In this document: in pieces, positions 33,438 through 44,699 of the stretch
Layout of the letters: each line of letters starts with the position of its first letter
Numbering within the stretch: the stretch's first letter is position 1
Assembly: GCF_018812025.1 (NCBI RefSeq)
Contig: NC_063061.1
Coordinates: forward strand, 33,048,166-33,112,165
Length of the DNA: 64,000 nt
Direction: 5' to 3'
Origin: Megalobrama amblycephala
Taxonomy: Eukaryota; Chordata; Actinopteri; Cypriniformes; Xenocyprididae
The notes under the pieces: generated by a model
Databases searched by the model: none
Seen by the model: only the letters and a program-made list of their open reading frames with translations
Told to the model about the DNA's origin: nothing
Program-made: the position numbers and the translations under genes

Positions 33438-34069
33438 TAGGGATGTAACGATGCACTCCGAGTCGGTTGAAAATCGATAATAATATGTGACGATTCGTGT
33501 CGGTTGAGATGTTAAATGAATCGCGATACACGTTTTAAACAGCAGGGGGCGCTGAAGCAGTAGCCTATATTTTGACCTCGCTTTGCAGGCGCGATAGCAG
33601 CGAACAAGCTGTAACTTTAAACCATAGACTGTAAAAAAAGATGGACGACGCGACGCCGCTTCCTTCCATTGTAATGAACTGAAGGTAAAACGGACGATGA
33701 TGGGCGTTGACATGTTGGAACCTGGGCATGCGCAGAAAGACTCGTCAGTGAAACCAGGAGGCGGAGGCGGAGTCGGTATCAAACTTCCGCCCAGACGTCT
33801 GCGTCATCAAGATCAGATCACCTATTTGTTTTATTATCTATTGTTTATTATATTTTTCTTTTCCTCCTCCCTTTTTCATTTGGCTTAAACGATGGCTTAA
33901 TTACATCTGGCAATAAGGAATTTACATTTATTTGAATGTTTATTAATGCACATTGTTCAGTTTTAAACTATAAATGACTCATAACTAGGTCAAAACAACA
34001 TATCGTAATTGATGTATTTTAAATAAATAAATTATACACAAATTAAAATTATACTTGTAAAAAAATATT
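33438..34069. mobile_element. hAT-like terminus and interior
   Basis: The start TAGGGATGTAACGATGCACT is a typical hAT end. The interior includes CTGTAAAAAAAGATGGACGA (33629), part of a common fish repeat. The matching right terminus was not found, so the element limits are uncertain. Confidence 0.45.
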
Positions 34070-34391
34070 CGTATGAGACACACCCGGGTTTGGCCCACTA
34101 ACAGGTTTTTACGTGCAGACGGCGGTGACAGGAGCTTCTCACGGTGGTGACGGTTTGTATGCTGCATCATGTTTGTTGTGCTATTGGTGTATATTAACAT
34201 CTTCTTGCAGTATCTGCACACAGTTTTTGTTTTGTCCGTTACCACCTCACCGCTTTCATTTTTAATCTTCGGAAAGCCAAAATGCCGCCACACATCCGAT
34301 TTGAATGAGGTTGGTGCATCCTCAACATCAACGTCATCTACACTTGCCGCCGCCATTTTTGCTACTGTTTAAAGCGGGTGTGTCTCATACG
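34070..34391 (-). mobile_element. 322-bp segment with 17-bp inverted repeats around a BED exon
   Basis: CGTATGAGACACACCCG at 34070-34086 is the exact reverse complement of 34375-34391. Between them, on the minus strand from 34356, lies MAAASVDDVDVEDAP followed by a BED zinc finger: SDVWRHFGFPKI, then CRYCKKML and HTNRHHRE (Cys-x2-Cys ... His-x4-His). BED fingers are the DNA-binding N-termini of hAT transposases and the ZBED proteins derived from them. Frame and donor-like AC|GTAAAA near 34110 allow a single exon. No transposase domain follows in the window. Confidence 0.6.
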
Positions 34392-34399
34392 TCCTGAAA

Positions 34400-35295
34400 A
34401 GTGAAGCCGCGGGCTCTTTGATCGCCCCCTGGTGGCTGGATGCAGTACAAGTCATAAACCCGCCCTCTCAATGCAAACTAATGGCACTTGTCAAAATAAC
34501 AAAAAATTAATTACACATACAATACAATTTTCCGAAAGATGGTTTTGGTCATTTAAGGTAGTTGTTATCATGCTGATATATATTCAATAGTTCATTTTTG
34601 TGATCAGTTTGATTTTTGCAAGCAATTTGGTGCTATAGAAACGGGGCGTGTCGTCACGATTTACAGTTGATTAACAGCTTCTCTGAGGACTGTCGGAGCT
34701 TTGAGGGGAGATTGAAGATGAATAAATAACTATTATTTTTCGATTTCTGTGTTATTTTTCACTGACAAAAGTTGTTGTACAGCAGTAAACTGTCCTAACC
34801 AACCTACAGATCTGACGGATCACGGAGTTTTTTTCGGTCACGTTAAATGTGGGCTTTATAAGCTAAATGTTATTAGCCAAGATAACACGGCTAATGTTAG
34901 CCATGACGGAAAAAGCAGGTGATCATAATCTGGCAGTTACTAATTATCTTTATGGGTATAAAATAATAATTATCAGGACAAAACTAATCCTACTCTAGTT
35001 AATTAAAGAGCACTGTCTAACGTTACAGCAGTCGATCAAGCTTTTCATGAAATGGATGATTTAATGGAGAAATTAATGTGATTTTCTTCAAAAAAAAAAA
35101 AAAAAACAACAAAAAAAATCCCCTCATAATCTGTAGCATTTACAGCAACACACAAGTTTTCTGAACTGTTACTTTGGCATTTATCAAACTTCATTACTAA
35201 TTTTAGCAAATGAGAATCATTCTGTTGAAATTCCAGCTTTTGCCAAATCTGAAGCTTATTTACTAGAAATTGATAGATCTGAAAGTTAACTTTGC
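34400..35295. other. Gene-free stretch 3' of the zinc-finger gene
   Basis: 34410-34470 (GCCCCCTGGTGGCTGGATGC) is a common fish repeat motif. A poly-A run is at 35090-35106. The rest is AT-rich and includes the 3' flank of the zinc-finger gene. The 88-codon ORF at 35045-35311 is an artefact of that flank. Confidence 0.4.
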
Positions 35296-36414
35296 TCACT
35301 TTGGACAACACTTTTTCTTATGAGTCCGTAGATTAGATGATTGGCTGAAACTCTTCCCACATGAAGAGCACTGGTGCGGTTTCTCTCCAGTATGAACTCT
35401 TTCATGACCTTTCAGATGTCCTAACCGAGCAAAACACTTTCCACAGTGTGAGCACTTGTACGGTTTTACTCCAGTATGAACTATCTCATGACCTTTCAGG
35501 TGTCCTGACCGAGCGAAACTCTTCCCACAGTCAATGCACACATGAGTTTTCATACCAGTATGAATAAGCTCATGCTGTTTTAAAGTCTCCAATATTGAAA
35601 AACTCTTTCCACAATCAGAACACACGTGAGGCTTCACACCTGCATGACTTTTCATGTGTCTTTTCAGGGTTGCTTCCAAAATAAATTTCTTGTCACACTG
35701 ATCACAGCCAAATGATCGTTCTCCTGAGTGAAACAGCAGATGGATTTGGAGACTTTTTGCCCATGTGAAGCTCTTTCCACACTGATGGCATGTGAAGGGT
35801 TTCTCTTCATTGTGGATCCTCATGTGTTTCTTTAAGCCTGATTTAGATGCGAGTCTCTTTCCACACTGAGAGCAGGTGTGAGAACAATTCTCTCCTCTCT
35901 GTTAAGGTTTCTGAAACTGATGGAGTTTCTCCTCCACTTCACTTTGTTCCATCAGGTCTAAAAAAAACATATTACGTTAGTCAATTCAAGACTGAGATAA
36001 AAGTAATCCATAGTTTAATAACAGAAAGCAACCATGCTCAAGTATTTTATTTTTCAAGTCCTAAAAGTACTTTGTCATTATAATAGGTCATCAAATCTTG
36101 GCAACTACCTTAAATCCGCAGATGCATTTTCCCTAACTCAACTTAAAATAAGAAACTATAACATATGAGAACACAAGAAATGCATCTATAATACAACATC
36201 TATGTGACCATAAATGTATTTTCTCAAACTCCTCTTGTATTTTCATATCTGTTCTTATAGTTAATGTTATTTTACAGCTCCTATAATTTTGTAAATGAGG
36301 GTTTGTAGTCTTAATGTTCAGCAGTAATTAATGAAGAATCAAGAATAGACACCAACCTGTTTGTTCCTCTGTATCTTCATCTTTTATGCTGCAAGGTTCT
36401 TCTTTAAACTCCAT
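35296..36414 (-). pseudogene. C2H2 zinc-finger gene with in-frame stop between the linker and the fingers
   Basis: Exon 1 (36414-36357) encodes MEFKEEPCSIKDEDTEEQT and ends ACAG|GTTGGT. Exon 2 starts at 35957 after TTTTAG and continues in frame as DLMEQSEVEEKLHQFQKP, but then hits TAA (35904-35902). The same frame goes on with QRGENCSHTCSQCGKRLASK and seven C2H2 fingers, ending CSSCGKSFSQSSNLRTHKKKCC and a stop at 35296. A shorter protein could start at an internal Met in the first finger. The gene is related to copies A and B but is outside the duplicated segment; a fragment of a close relative lies at 42912-43030. Confidence 0.75.
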
Positions 36415-36419
36415 CTTTT

Positions 36420-37377
36420 CAATAGTATGTCAATAGTTTCTCCTTGAGTAATTCCTCATTCTTGCTTCTTCTCCTGTGGGAAGATGGGAATATTCCCCAG
36501 CATTAAAACTCTCATGAACGGCTGTGAGAGCAGCTTCACTGACTGAAGGTGTGAATTGTGGTCGCTGTTGCTCATTTAGCAGATGATCATCACACTTACA
36601 ATCACTCTGAATTATTCAGGTGTTTTTCTCAGTCATTTAGAAACAATTCCCTCATTACTGAATTTACACAAATGACCCAATTCTAAAGTTCACATTGATT
36701 CTTAATACTGTGTCAATACCTGGATTATCAATGACTGTTTTTATGTTTTGTGATAGTTATTCTTATATACGTGTTTGTCCTGAGCAGTTAAACTGCCCAC
36801 TGTTCATTTTGAAGATTCTGCAAGGGATATGTGAACTAGCTGATTTTTGCTCTTATGTGAGATACATCAAAACACCTGGCCAGCGAGTCAGAACATTTAG
36901 ACACAGGAACAGCTTCTTCTTCTTCCTCCCACAGGTTAAATGCCTCTCTTGTCCTCTCTTAGTGCAGAACTCCCAGTGTTTAATGCAATATTACTTATTC
37001 TATTTCTTTATACTTTTCACATTGTTATTATTTTGTTTCATTATTACATGTCTTGTTGTATTCATGTGTGCACTGGAAGCTTCATTATTCTACAAACATT
37101 AAATTTAAAAACATCTAGTCCACTTTTTAGTTTAAAATAGTAATTTATTAATGCAGAGTTAATAACTATAAATACAATGTAGAAACCCTTACACAGAACT
37201 AAATTTATTAATTAAGCCACTCAACAAGTACAAGTTTAATTCTGTCTTTTATTGATGTAACAAATTACAGAAGATGTAAGTAACCATAAATACACAAAGA
37301 CTTAATATAATATTATTAATTACAATAATATTAGTACATCACAATCACATGATATAGATGAAGACAGTTGACAGTTT
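36420..37377. other. Gene-free 5' flank
   Basis: 36480-36610 matches the 5' flank of the other zinc-finger genes (GGGAATATTCCCCAGCATT, AGCAGATGATCATCAC), probably conserved promoter or 5' UTR. The 135-codon ORF at 36695-37102 has hydrophobic, low-complexity content and no family signature. Confidence 0.4.
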
Positions 37378-37443
37378 CTCTCCAGTATGGATTTTTTTAC
37401 TGTGGCTGATGTAGTGAAGCTCTTTCCACGGTCAAAACACATA
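37378..37443 (-). pseudogene. C2H2 zinc-finger fragment cut by Tc1
   Basis: The minus strand reads CFDRGKSFTTSATVKKSI and LERNC, a degenerate finger with the second cysteine changed and the final histidines lost. Tc1 sits directly at its 5' side, after TA (37442-37443). Confidence 0.55.
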
Positions 37444-37689
37444 CAGTATTCTCACAGAAGTGAGTACACCCCTCACATTTTTGTAAATATTTTATTATAA
37501 CTTTTCAAGTGACAACACTGAAGAAATGACACTTTAATACAATGCAAAGTAGAGAGTGTACAGCTTGTATAAGTGTAAATTTGCTGTCCCCTCAAAATAA
37601 CTCAACACACAGCCATTAATATCTAAACTGCTGGCCACAAAAGTGAGTAAACCCCTAAGTGAAAATGTCCAAATTGGGCCCAAAGTGTA

Positions 37690-39370
37690 TATTTATGTAA
37701 TAATTTGTGTGGCCACCATTATTTTCCAGCACTGCCTTAACCCTCTTGGGCATGGAGTTCACCAGAGCTTCACAGGTTGTCACTGGAGTCCTCTTCCATG
37801 ACGACATCACGGAGCTGGTGGATGTTAGAGACCTTGCGCTCCTCCACTTTCAGTTTGAGGATGCCCCACAGATGCTCAATAGGGTTTAGGTATCCTCAGC
37901 TTCTTTAGCAAGGCAGTGGTCATCCTGGAGGTGTGTTTGGGGTCGTTATCATGTTGAAATACTACCCTACGGCCCAGTCACCGAAGAGAGGGGATCATGC
38001 TTTGCTCATTCGGTTCCCTCAATGAACTGAACAGGACATGAACATCTTGGATGACATGGGGGTGAGTAAATTATCAGGAAATTTTAATTTGAAAGTGAAC
38101 TAATCCTTTAACACACCTGCTCCCCATTCACACCTGAGACCTTGTCACTAATGAGTCACATGACACCAGGGAGAGAAAATGGCTAATTGGGCCCAATTTG
38201 GACATTTTCACTAAGGGGTGTACTCACTTTTGTGGCCAGCAGTTTAGACATTAATGGCTGTGTGTTGGGTTATTTTGAGGGGACAACAAATTTACACTTT
38301 TATACAAAGTGTGAGGGATGTACTTACTTCTGCGAGATACTGAATAGTAGTCAACATTTTAAGTAGATCAAAACCTTTCATCAAAGTTGTCCTAAAACCT
38401 TCTTCTTAGGTCAACTTAGGATGAATTTTTTTGATCCAGTTCAAATGTTGACTACTGTACTTTGAATGACATAATCTCACACAATACAGTAATCATAATC
38501 GTGCTACCGTTTAACTACAGTTTAATGAATTAGGAGACATTTTCCTCATGTTGAGTGCATTTGTTTTCAAGGTCATTAAAATAAATAAAATGTAACATCA
38601 CGAATGAAGAGACATATTTCATTAACAAGTCCAATGGTTTTATTTAAACTTCACATGGTTTCAGCAAAACTTACCATTTTCATTAAAGAACACCAAAAGA
38701 AAAAAAAAGAAAAAGAAAAAAAACATTATTGGCCATACTGACCCTCTGGCCATACTGTAGCTCTCCAGTGCCAGCAGCACTCATGCAGCCCTGGACCACA
38801 ACACTCCCACCACCATGCTTGACTGCAGGCAAGACACACTTCTCGCCTGGTTGCCGCCACACATGCTTGACACCATCTGAACCAAATAAGTTTATCTTGG
38901 TCTCATCAAACCACAGGACATGGTTCCAGTAATCCATGTCCTTAGTCTGCTTGTCTTCAGCAAACTGTTTACAGGCTTTCTTGTGCATCATCTTTAGAAG
39001 AGGCTTCCTTCTCGGACGACAGCCATGCAGACCAATTTGATGAAGTGTGCGGCGTATGGTCTGAGCACTGACAGGCTGACCCCCCACCCCTTCAACCTCT
39101 GCAGCAATGCTGGCAGCACTCATACGTCTATTTCCCAAACACAACCTCTGGATATGACGCTGAGCATGTGCACTCAACTTCTTTGGTCGACCATGGCAAG
39201 GCCTGTTCTGAGTGGAACCTGTCCTGTTAAAGCACTGTATGGTCTTGGCCAATTGCTGCAGCTTAGTTTCAGGGCAATCTTTGTATAGCCTATGCCATCT
39301 TTATGTAGAGGAACAATTTTTTTTCAGATCCTCAGAGAGGTCTTTGCCATGAGGTGCCATGTGACCAGTA
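37690..39370 (-). pseudogene. Tc1 transposase, split in two
   Basis: The N-terminal half (about 39365-38758) is mostly open: KTIQCFNRTGSTQNRPCHGR, the HTH_Tnp_Tc3_2-type helix-turn-helix (RHIQRLCLGNRRMSAASIAA), and the start of the DDE domain with the first catalytic Asp in HVLWFDETKINLFG. The C-terminal half (about 38029-37690) carries the remains of the later catalytic region on the same strand, beyond the 728-bp insertion, with deletions. It is non-functional. Confidence 0.75.
38343..38757. repeat. Repeat R, copy 2 of 3
   Basis: It matches 457-850, including the hairpin and the end GGCCATACTGACCCTCT. It is part of the segment copied into the Tc1 element. Confidence 0.75.
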
Positions 39371-39401
39371 TGAGAAAGTGAGAGTGATAACACCATTGTT
39401 A

Positions 39402-40080
39402 GTCCAAGGATTAGTCCACTTTCAAAATAAAATTTCCTGATAATTTACTCTCCCCCATGTCATCCAAGATCCTTCAGTCGAAAAGAAATTAAGGTTTTTG
39501 ATGAAAACATTCCAGGATTTTTCTCCATATAGTGGACTTCAATGGAGCCCAAATGGTTGAAGGTCAAAATTACAGTTTGAGTGCAGCTTCAAAGGGCTTT
39601 AAACAATACCAGACGAGGAATAAGGGTCTTATGTCATGTCAACAGGTCAGGTCAAAGTTTGAACTAATTGTTATATACTTGCACTAGCATACTGTATATG
39701 ACAATTTAGTTCAAACTTTGACCTGTGGAGGGCAGTAATACACTTAGCAGTGTCTACACTGCCGGAATTCTAATAGAGAAGAAGAAGAGAGCTAGTTCAA
39801 GATGAGCATTTATGGTTAAAATGTATAAAATTTGTATTTATTTTTTTAGAAAATGAGTGATGGTTTCTCTAGATAAGAAACTTATTTCTCATCTGGGATC
39901 GCGTAGAACGCTAAACCGTTTGGAGGCCATTGATGTCCTCTATATGGAGAAAAATCCTGGAATGTTTTCATCAAAAACCTTAATTTCTTTTCGAATGAAG
40001 AGAGAAGGACATGAACATCTTGGATGACATGGGGGTGAGTAAATTATCAGGAAATTTTAATTTGAAAGTGAACTAATCCT
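39402..40080. mobile_element. ~680-bp foldback MITE in Tc1
   Basis: The arms GGATTAGTCCACTTTCAAAA...GATTTTTCTCCATAT and the complementary right arm (TATGGAGAAAAATCC ... TTTGAAAGTGAACTAATCC) extend ~150 bp. TTA flanks both sides (39399-39401, 40081-40083), which would fit a Harbinger-like MITE. Only its right end (38031-38107) is present in the duplicated insert. Confidence 0.75.
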
Positions 40081-40310
40081 TTAACACACCTGCTCCCCAT
40101 TCTGAGACCTTGTCACTAATGAGTCACATGACACCAGGGAGAGAAAATGGCTAATTGGGCCCAGTTTGGACATTTTCACTAAGGGGTGTACTCACTTTTG
40201 TGGCCAGCAGTTTAGACATTAATGGCTGTGTGTTGGGTTATTTTGAGGGGACAACAAATTTACACTTTTATACAAAGTGTGAGGGATGTACTTACTTCTG
40301 CGAGATACTG

Positions 40311-40617
40311 AATAGTAGTCAACATTTTAAGTAGATCAAAACCTTTCATCAAAGTTGTCCTAAAACCTTCTTCTTAGGACAACTTAGGATGAACTTTTAT
40401 GATCCAGTTCAAATGTTGACTACTGTACTTTGAATGACATAATCTCACACAATACAGTAATTCATAATTCGTGCTACCGTTTAACTACAGTTTAATGAAT
40501 TAGGAGACATTTTCCTCATGTTGAGTGCATTTGTTTTCAAGGTCATTAAAATAAATAAAATGTAACATCACGAATGAAGAGACATATTTCATTAACAAGT
40601 CCAATGGTTTTATTTAA
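40311..40617. repeat. Repeat R, copy 3 of 3, cut by a Kolobok-like element
   Basis: It matches 457-764 and stops at TTTAA where the THAP-encoding element begins. Confidence 0.75.
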
Positions 40618-41944
40618 AGGTCCCATTCTTCGTGATCCCATGTTTCCAACTTTAGTTAGTGTGTAATGTTGTTGTTAGAGTATAAATAAAATCTGTAAAA
40701 TTTTAAAGCTCAAAGTTCAATGCCAAGCGAGATATTTTATTTAACAGAAATAGCCTACAATGAACGGCCTGTATTGGACTACATCCCTCTACTTCCTTCT
40801 TTAATGACGTCACTAAAACTGTGTTTTGACTAACCTCCGCCCACAGGAATACACAAAAAAGGGGGCGTGGTCTTGTTGCGCTCCCACGGAGAAGAGCAAG
40901 AGTTGCGTTTGTAAAGTGTGTTTGTCGCCATGTCGTCGAAACGCTGTTATTTTCATCCCGCAGTCCAATCACCTTTGTTTGGCCTTCCCAGGGACGCTGT
41001 ACTTAGAAATCAGTGGTTACAATTTATGTTTAACTCGGTTCCCGAAAATTATAATCCACATGTTAAACTATGTGCAGCACATTTTACTGAGGACAGCTTC
41101 CTCAATCTCAGTCAGTTTAATGCCGGATTAGCACAAAGATTATTTTTGAAAGATGGAGCAGTTCCCTCTTTGTCTGGAGAAGGCGTTGTTTGTGGACCAC
41201 AACCGGTAAGTGCATTTTATTATTTACGTTGGTGCGTTTAACAGTTTCTGTAACTTATCACACAAAGGGCAACGCTGTTTAGCTTTGTTAACTAGATGGC
41301 AATTGAAACTTATCCGACCAAAACTTTTAAAAAGTGTAGTAATTCAACCGGACACCATCGATTGTTGGTGTTTGTTATGATCAGTTTAAATTATTTGTTG
41401 ATTATATCTTTTGTTTACTGTTTAACCACATGCTGGTTTAGCTGCAGCCACGCGAATCATTGTATCTATGTTTACAGGCCTATGTAACGTTACCTACTGT
41501 AAATAAACAGCTTACCATTGTGACACATCCTGTAAACAGACGTGTTTGCACAGGTTCTACTCGATCCTCTTCATCTATGTTCTCCGGGTCTGATTCCGGC
41601 TCAAATTGATAGGGTAAAATTAAAGACATGTTTACAATAACACTGAGCGCATGCATCTCCCCGTTATGGTAAGAGGCGTGACCTTTCCGGGCAAGGAGCG
41701 CTAAGCTGCTGTCGAATCACAACACAGGAACCGCTGGCACAATCAGAACTCGTTACGTATTTCTGAAGGAGGGACTTCATAGAACAAGGAAGTCATCAGC
41801 CCGTTTTTATGACAGTGGAAACAGCGGTATACAGATAAGTAAATTATGTGAAAAATACTGTGTTTTTTTACACGCGAAACATGAACACATGTTATATTGC
41901 ACACTATAAACACAATCAAAGCTTCAAAAAACCACGAAGGTTCT
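40618..41944 (+). mobile_element. Kolobok-like element encoding a THAP exon
   Basis: The left end AGGTCCCATTCTTCGTG follows TTAA (40614-40617). The right part ends AAAAACCACGAAGG, the partial inverse of the left end, with the last bases and the second TTAA missing. A TTAA target together with a THAP protein is characteristic of Kolobok transposons. Relative to block A it replaces 765-1290. No second ORF or transposase domain was seen. Confidence 0.55.
40930..41205 (+). CDS. THAP-like DNA-binding exon of the Kolobok-like element
   Basis: ATG at 40930 lies in a good context (GTCGCCATGT). The 92 codons carry THAP features: FGLPRDAVLRNQWLQFMF (the FP-D-R-W core), LCAAHFTEDSF with the Cys-x2-His pair, and AVPSL at the end. 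Of the first Cys pair only RCYFHP is visible, so the zinc site looks incomplete. The exon ends in a strong donor, ACCG|GTAAGT. THAP domains bind specific DNA in transposases and in host factors derived from them. The following exon was not identified before the element ends. Confidence 0.6.
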
Positions 41945-42003
41945 TTCTCCGGTTCTTTCCGGGATCGCGTTGACCATTTTATTCCGGTTGTCATCGCCAT
42001 CAA
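41945..42003 (-). pseudogene. Candidate first exon (MATTTGIKW... type), copy B, truncated
   Basis: The minus strand reads MMAMTTGIKWSTRSRKEPEK and then runs into the Kolobok-like element. The donor present in copy A (1272) is gone. Confidence 0.3.
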
Positions 42004-42039
42004 GGTCAGGCTGTGATGTCACTTGATTTAACTTGTCCG

Positions 42040-42910
42040 AATCCCCAACATTGAGTGACGTATTGCGCTTTCAATGTTTTATTAAACAAATAAAGCATTG
42101 CAACATTGTCCTTCACCTGCAAGCCTCCTCCTGTGAGTGAGCAAGAGGGATTCAGACGAGTATCGTGATGTTAGCAGCTGATTGGCTGAAGGCAGTGAGC
42201 AACAAACACCGATTGGTCACAGACGAAGTTGAAGAGACATTTGAATTCCGAGAAACTACTCAACTCATATTTTTTTTGCATGCACTTGTGCTGCTGGTGT
42301 GCTGTTTAATATAGACGTGTGTGTACGATTGTAGCATGATTCATTTCTGCCAGTGTAAACTTATTAATCAAATTTACACACTTGCAAATTGTAGGCTACA
42401 GTGCATATATTTAAAAATGGGCTTTTAACACATCAGTCATACATTTTAACACTTTCTGAAAGAAATATGCACAAGTAATGAAATGAATTCCAATAATTAA
42501 ACTTAAAAAATATACTCAAATTTACATTTAAAACACTACAACTTCATGGTATTAAATGTATTTTTTAAATATACTTTTTTTTTTAATATACTTTAAGTGC
42601 ATTGTTACAATTACTATTTTGAGCATACATTTTAAAATATATTTTAAAGTAATATTCATATAAGCACACTTTAAAAAAATACACAGAAAGTTCATTTTAA
42701 GTTTATTTTTTTAGATTTTTAGAAAATTATTTTTAGAAAATATACTGGATTACATTTATTTTAAACTATTAAAAGTTGTATTGTGAAAATATGATGCTAA
42801 TACTATACTTGTTATATATTTAAAAATGGTACACTTGTTAGTATGTTTGCAATGTACTATTGAAAAGGGAATATATTTAAAATACAATAAAGTATACTTT
42901 TTTCCACCAG
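42040..42910. repeat. AT-rich stretch shared with block A
   Basis: It is the counterpart of 1370-2240. It ends at ~42909 in TTTTTTCCACCAGGG, the terminus of the CCAGGTGAAAAAA foldback family. No gene is seen. Confidence 0.5.
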
Positions 42911-42911
42911 G

Positions 42912-43030
42912 GATGGCATGGAAAGGGTTTCTCTTCATTGTGGATCCTCATATGATTCAAGTTTAATTTAGTTGCGAATCTGTTTCCACTCTGAGAGCAG
43001 GTGTAAGAACATTTATCTCCTCTTCTTTGA
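42912..43030 (-). pseudogene. C2H2 zinc-finger gene fragment
   Basis: It matches 35770-35900 of the third zinc-finger gene (GGTTTCTCTTCATTGTGGAT; CTGAGAGCAGGTGT). It preserves the first finger region only. It lies in the 3' flank of the copy B gene and is absent from block A. The DNA to 43647 has no recognisable gene; the ORF 43384-43593 is flank sequence. Confidence 0.6.
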
Positions 43031-43647
43031 GTGTTTTGTACTAAAAGTACTTTGTCATTATGTCATCAAATCTTGGCCACTCTGTGTGAATATACATTTT
43101 CCCAAACTCATCTTGTATATTCATATCTGTTTCTATAATTAAAGTTATTTTACAGCTCACTTTGTATATGTGGGTTTGTAGTTTTAATGTTCAGCAGTTA
43201 TTAATAAAGTATCAAGAATAGACAACCTGTTTGTTTCTCTGCATCTTCATCAAGAATCAAAGCAATCAGATAATTAATTAAGTTAATTGTTTAGCAATTT
43301 TACCTTATAAATGACCGAAATCCATCTACAGTAAAATTCATTTAATCTCTTTACCACTTACACAGACATTTAATTTCATATTCTTATATTGCAAATACCT
43401 GATTAAGTATGAATTTAAAAACATCTGGTGCAACACACTTGATCAATGTTACAGCGATGTTTAACCCCTTGATTTCAGGTAAATTCATTAAATAAGTCAC
43501 ATAAGTTTTATTCCATTTTATTTTGTAAAGTCTCAAAATGTACAGAGTTTCTGAGTGAGCGATTTTACTCTGTTGAAATTCCAGGTTTGCCAAATCTGAT
43601 TATCAAATTATTTACTTGAAAGTGATGGATGTGAACTTGAACTTTGC

Positions 43648-44678
43648 TCACTTAGACAACTTCGGACATTGCTTTTTCTTATGAGTCTGTAGACTAGATA
43701 TACGGGCATAACTCTTCCCACATGAAGAGCACTGGTACGGCTTCTCTCCAGTATGAATTCTCTGGTGTGTTTTTAAGGTGCCCGATTTAGTAAAGCTCTT
43801 CCCACAGTCAAAGCACATATAAGGTCTCACACCAGTATGAATACGCTCATGCTCTTTTAAAAACTGCAGTATTGAAAAACTCTTTCCACAAAAAGAACAA
43901 AAGTGAGGCTTCACAGCAGCATGAACTTTAAGGTGTCTTTTTAAGCCTGATGAAAAAACAAATGTTTTATCACACTGATCACAGCTGAATGACTTCACTC
44001 CAGAGTGAGTGTGCAGATGATTTCCAAGAGTGCTTTTGCGATTGAAACTCTTTCCACACTGAGTGCATGTGAACGGTTTTTCTCCAGTGTGAATTCTCAT
44101 GTGATTATTTAGGTCTCCTTTGTAACTGAAACTCTTTCCACACTGAGTGCATGTGAACGGTTTTTCTCCAGTGTGAATTCTCATGTGATTTTTTAGGTCT
44201 CCTTTGTAACTGAAACTCTTTTTGCACTGAGTGCATGTGAACAGATTCTCTCCAGGGTGAATTTGCATGTGTCTCTTAAGGCCTTTTTTACGTGTGTAAC
44301 TCTTTCCACACTCAGAGCAAGTCAAAGATCCTTTGACTCCAGTTTTTCCAGCTGGTTGTTGTGTGAAATTCTTCTCAGTCTTTGAAACAGCGTTTTCATC
44401 TTCATTTGTGAAATGATGATGTCGGACTTCATTCGCTTCCATCAGTTCTAAAATCAACATATTAAATTCTCACAATTCAATTTAAGAAAGACGAATGAGA
44501 ACAAGATAATTATACAGGAAGTGAGCCTTAATTTAGCACAAATCTAGTCCTCTATATAGATTTTAGATGTATTGTTCTGTCAGGTTTCATCATTAAAGAG
44601 AATGAAGGAAAACACCAACCTATTTGTTCCTCTGTCTCTTCATCTTTTATTCTGCAGGGTTCTTCCTTTAATCTCCAT
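43648..44678 (-). pseudogene. C2H2 zinc-finger gene copy B, complete fingers, frameshifted exon 1
   Basis: Exon 2 (44447-43648) is open and encodes ELMEANEVRHHHFTNEDENA, eight C2H2 fingers with TGEKPF/Y linkers, and CPKLSK at the end; the last finger is CSSCGKSYARISSLQTHKKKQC. Exon 1 (44678-44620) keeps the start ATGGAGATTAAAG and the donor ATAG|GTTGGT, but has one extra base near 44665 compared with copies A and C, so it reads MEIKGRTLQNKR and stops. A protein could still start at the Met in exon 2 (LMEANE). It is the mirror case of copy A, where exon 1 is intact and the last finger is lost. Confidence 0.8.
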
Positions 44679-44699
44679 CTTTACATAAGTATCTAAGTA

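Larger units (their letters stand above)
37444..40310 (-). mobile_element. Tc1-like element interrupted by its own 3' end and by a MITE
   Basis: The left end is CAGTATTCTCACAGAAGTGA at 37444 and the right end is GCGAGATACTG at 40310. Left half 37444-38029 and right half 38758-40310 are exactly contiguous parts of one transposon. The 728-bp insertion between them (38030-38757) is a copy of a MITE end, the Tc1 3' end and repeat R, and repeats the 4-bp ACTG at both borders. A TTA-flanked foldback MITE (39402-40080) sits in the 3' region. The transposase is on the minus strand and broken. Confidence 0.8.

Noticed and set aside
36695..37102. 135-codon plus-strand ORF as a membrane protein
   Set aside because: The hydrophobic content comes from T-rich DNA. 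There is no conserved motif, and it lies in the divergent flank of a zinc-finger gene.
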